Shown in pieces: positions 5,109 through 5,838 of a stretch of 5,838 bases of DNA. The stretch lies in contig JAOAJF010000036.1 of NCBI GenBank assembly GCA_026414325.1, positions 1 through 5,838 on the forward strand. Direction: 5' to 3'. Each line of letters begins with the position of its first letter. Within the stretch, counting starts at the first letter, position 1. Position numbers and translations under genes: made by a program. This DNA comes from Microcaldota archaeon (GTDB lineage Archaea > Micrarchaeota > Micrarchaeia > Anstonellales > Anstonellaceae). Under the pieces are notes generated by a model, which saw only the letters and a list, made by a program, of their open reading frames with translations, did no database searches and had not been told where the DNA came from.

Positions 5109-5561
5109 ATGCTTAGAGGGCAAACTTCAGTAGAATATATAATTTTAATAGCAGTTGTTTTATCTATAGGTCTAATTGTTTTAATTTTAGGTGGGTTTTT
5201 TCCTTCTTTTTCTTTTTCTTCAGAGTTTCAAAGCTCAAAAAATTATTGGGAAAACACCTCGCCCATAGCTATAATCGATAGTTATCAGCAAAATTCAACC
5301 CTTTATTTGGTTTTAAAAAATAAAGCAAACACCTTAATTAATATAAGTTCAATAAAAGCAGTTTATGGTCTTAAAGAAGAATATAGCTATTTACAAAACA
5401 TAGTTCTTTTTCCTGGGCAGAGCCAAAAAATATTTTTTTCTGCAAAAAATTGCCAAAAATCGCAAAATATTTTTTATGATCTAACTTTTTTTTATTCTAC
5501 TCAATCTGTTTCAAATCTTAGTTTTAGAGGAACAAAACCACTTTATTTAATTTGCAATTAA
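5109..5561 (+). CDS. Class III signal peptide type IV pilin-like protein 3
   Basis: This 150-residue protein is the most divergent of the three pilins. Its leader is only MLRG, cut at G4|Q5 in the motif QTSVEY, which fits the QxSxEY class III consensus better than its neighbours do. A hydrophobic helix runs to about residue 31. Tyr46-Trp47, Cys115 and Cys149 and the ending GTKPLYLICN keep the family pattern, but the central domain shares little else. Sequons lie at N49, N62, N78 and N136. The region after the helix, FPSFSFSSEF, is unusually rich in Phe and Ser. Translation is probably leaderless, unlike pilin 1. A minor or tip subunit would fit the divergence and the different start signal, but this is inference. 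The gene converges on the dUTPase-family gene with 7 bp between stop codons. Confidence 0.88.
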   Translation: MLRGQTSVEYIILIAVVLSIGLIVLILGGFFPSFSFSSEFQSSKNYWENTSPIAIIDSYQQNSTLYLVLKNKANTLINISSIKAVYGLKEEYSYLQNIVLFPGQSQKIFFSAKNCQKSQNIFYDLTFFYSTQSVSNLSFRGTKPLYLICN

Positions 5562-5590
5562 GTATTTTTTAAATATTTTTATTTTCATTT
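5562..5590 (+). terminator. T-rich terminator of pilin gene 3, inside the dUTPase gene end
   Basis: Starting three bases after the pilin 3 stop, the plus strand runs T6, then AAA, then T5 and T4 tracts to about 5590. Such T tracts are typical archaeal termination signals. Most of it overlaps the last codons of the convergent minus-strand gene, so those codons and the terminator share the same bases. Confidence 0.5.
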
Positions 5591-5838
5591 TGGTATTTTC
5601 CTTCATAAAGTTGCTTTGCTTCTTTTTCAATTTTTATAAAAACAAGCTGAACAATTTTTGCATTCTTATACAAAACAAGCCCTTTGTTGTTGAACACAAC
5701 AAGCAAAGCCTCACTTCTTCCACTATAGCCTGGATCCCAAACAGCATTAAATACTGCAGCAGCAGCTCTTAAAAGTGAAGAGCGACTTTGAGCAATGGCT
5801 ATTGCATCTTTTGGCACATTTACAATTTCATTAAATAT
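5569..5838 (-). CDS. dUTPase / dCTP deaminase family protein, C-terminal part (partial)
   Basis: The last 89 residues are visible; the start lies beyond the right edge, and the frame is open to it, so the GTG at 5817 is not the start. The enzyme family converts dUTP to dUMP and pyrophosphate, or deaminates dCTP, supplying dUMP for thymidylate and keeping uracil out of DNA; it acts as a cytosolic trimer. The evidence is the order VPKDAIAIAQSRSSLLR (the RSSL motif), AVWDPGYSGRSEALLVVFN (the DPGY..GR motif), then KNAKIVQLVFIK and a LYEGKYQ tail, matching archaeal dUTPase-like proteins. In Dcd enzymes the base of the second motif carries a catalytic Glu shortly before the F-Y/F-N; here the residue in that place appears to be Val, as in archaeal dUTPases, favouring dUTPase over deaminase. 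The alignment is from memory. Confidence 0.85.
   Translation of the reverse strand: MFNEIVNVPKDAIAIAQSRSSLLRAAAAVFNAVWDPGYSGRSEALLVVFNNKGLVLYKNAKIVQLVFIKIEKEAKQLYEGKYQNENKNI

Noticed and set aside
5590..5772. Plus-strand open frame opposite the dUTPase-family gene
   Set aside because: The minus strand carries clear family motifs over the same bases; the plus frame has none.

Overview
The window reads as AT-rich archaeal DNA, most likely from a small-genome DPANN-type archaeon (Diapherotrites, Micrarchaeota or Woesearchaeota-like; the phylum is inference). The evidence is an archaeal-style 23S rRNA 3' end, TATA-box promoters placed for leaderless transcripts, three class III (archaeal type IV) prepilins, and the C-terminal part of an archaeal-type dUTPase/dCTP-deaminase family protein. 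No 5S rRNA or tRNA follows the 23S gene within the window.

Layout. Bases 1 to about 262 are the 3' end of a 23S rRNA, including the sarcin-ricin loop. Bases 263-434 are an A/T-rich spacer that probably holds terminators for both strands. On the minus strand, 435-650 encodes a small, very basic protein made of two copies of a 32-residue repeat, with a strong Shine-Dalgarno site. From 2423 down to 851 (minus strand) lies one long, decayed gene for an exported protein. Its first 147 codons or so, including a Sec signal peptide, are open; the rest is split among frames by single-base changes, all in A or T runs. At 2424-2489 a 66-bp divergent promoter region serves that broken gene and a plus-strand gene (2490-3947) for a membrane protein joining a GIDE-like domain to a C-terminal LemA domain.

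The right half (4044-5561) is a cluster of three paralogous type IV pilin-like genes. Each has a short basic N-terminus, a G|Q processing site with Glu at +5, a hydrophobic helix, a conserved Tyr-Trp pair, a late Cys pair and a C-terminal GxKPL...C signature. They probably form subunits of one surface filament. Each gap between them has T-rich DNA and a TATA-like element, so they may be transcribed separately and at different levels. A 16-bp perfect palindrome sits just upstream of the first pilin promoter. The last pilin gene converges, with a 7-bp gap, on a minus-strand dUTPase-family gene that runs off the right edge.

The most notable points are the homopolymer-confined decay of the secreted-protein gene (its first lesion lies at an A AAA AAG heptamer), the GIDE-LemA single-chain architecture, the duplicated-repeat basic protein, and the pilin cluster with its palindrome. 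I did not see a clearly new multi-gene system.
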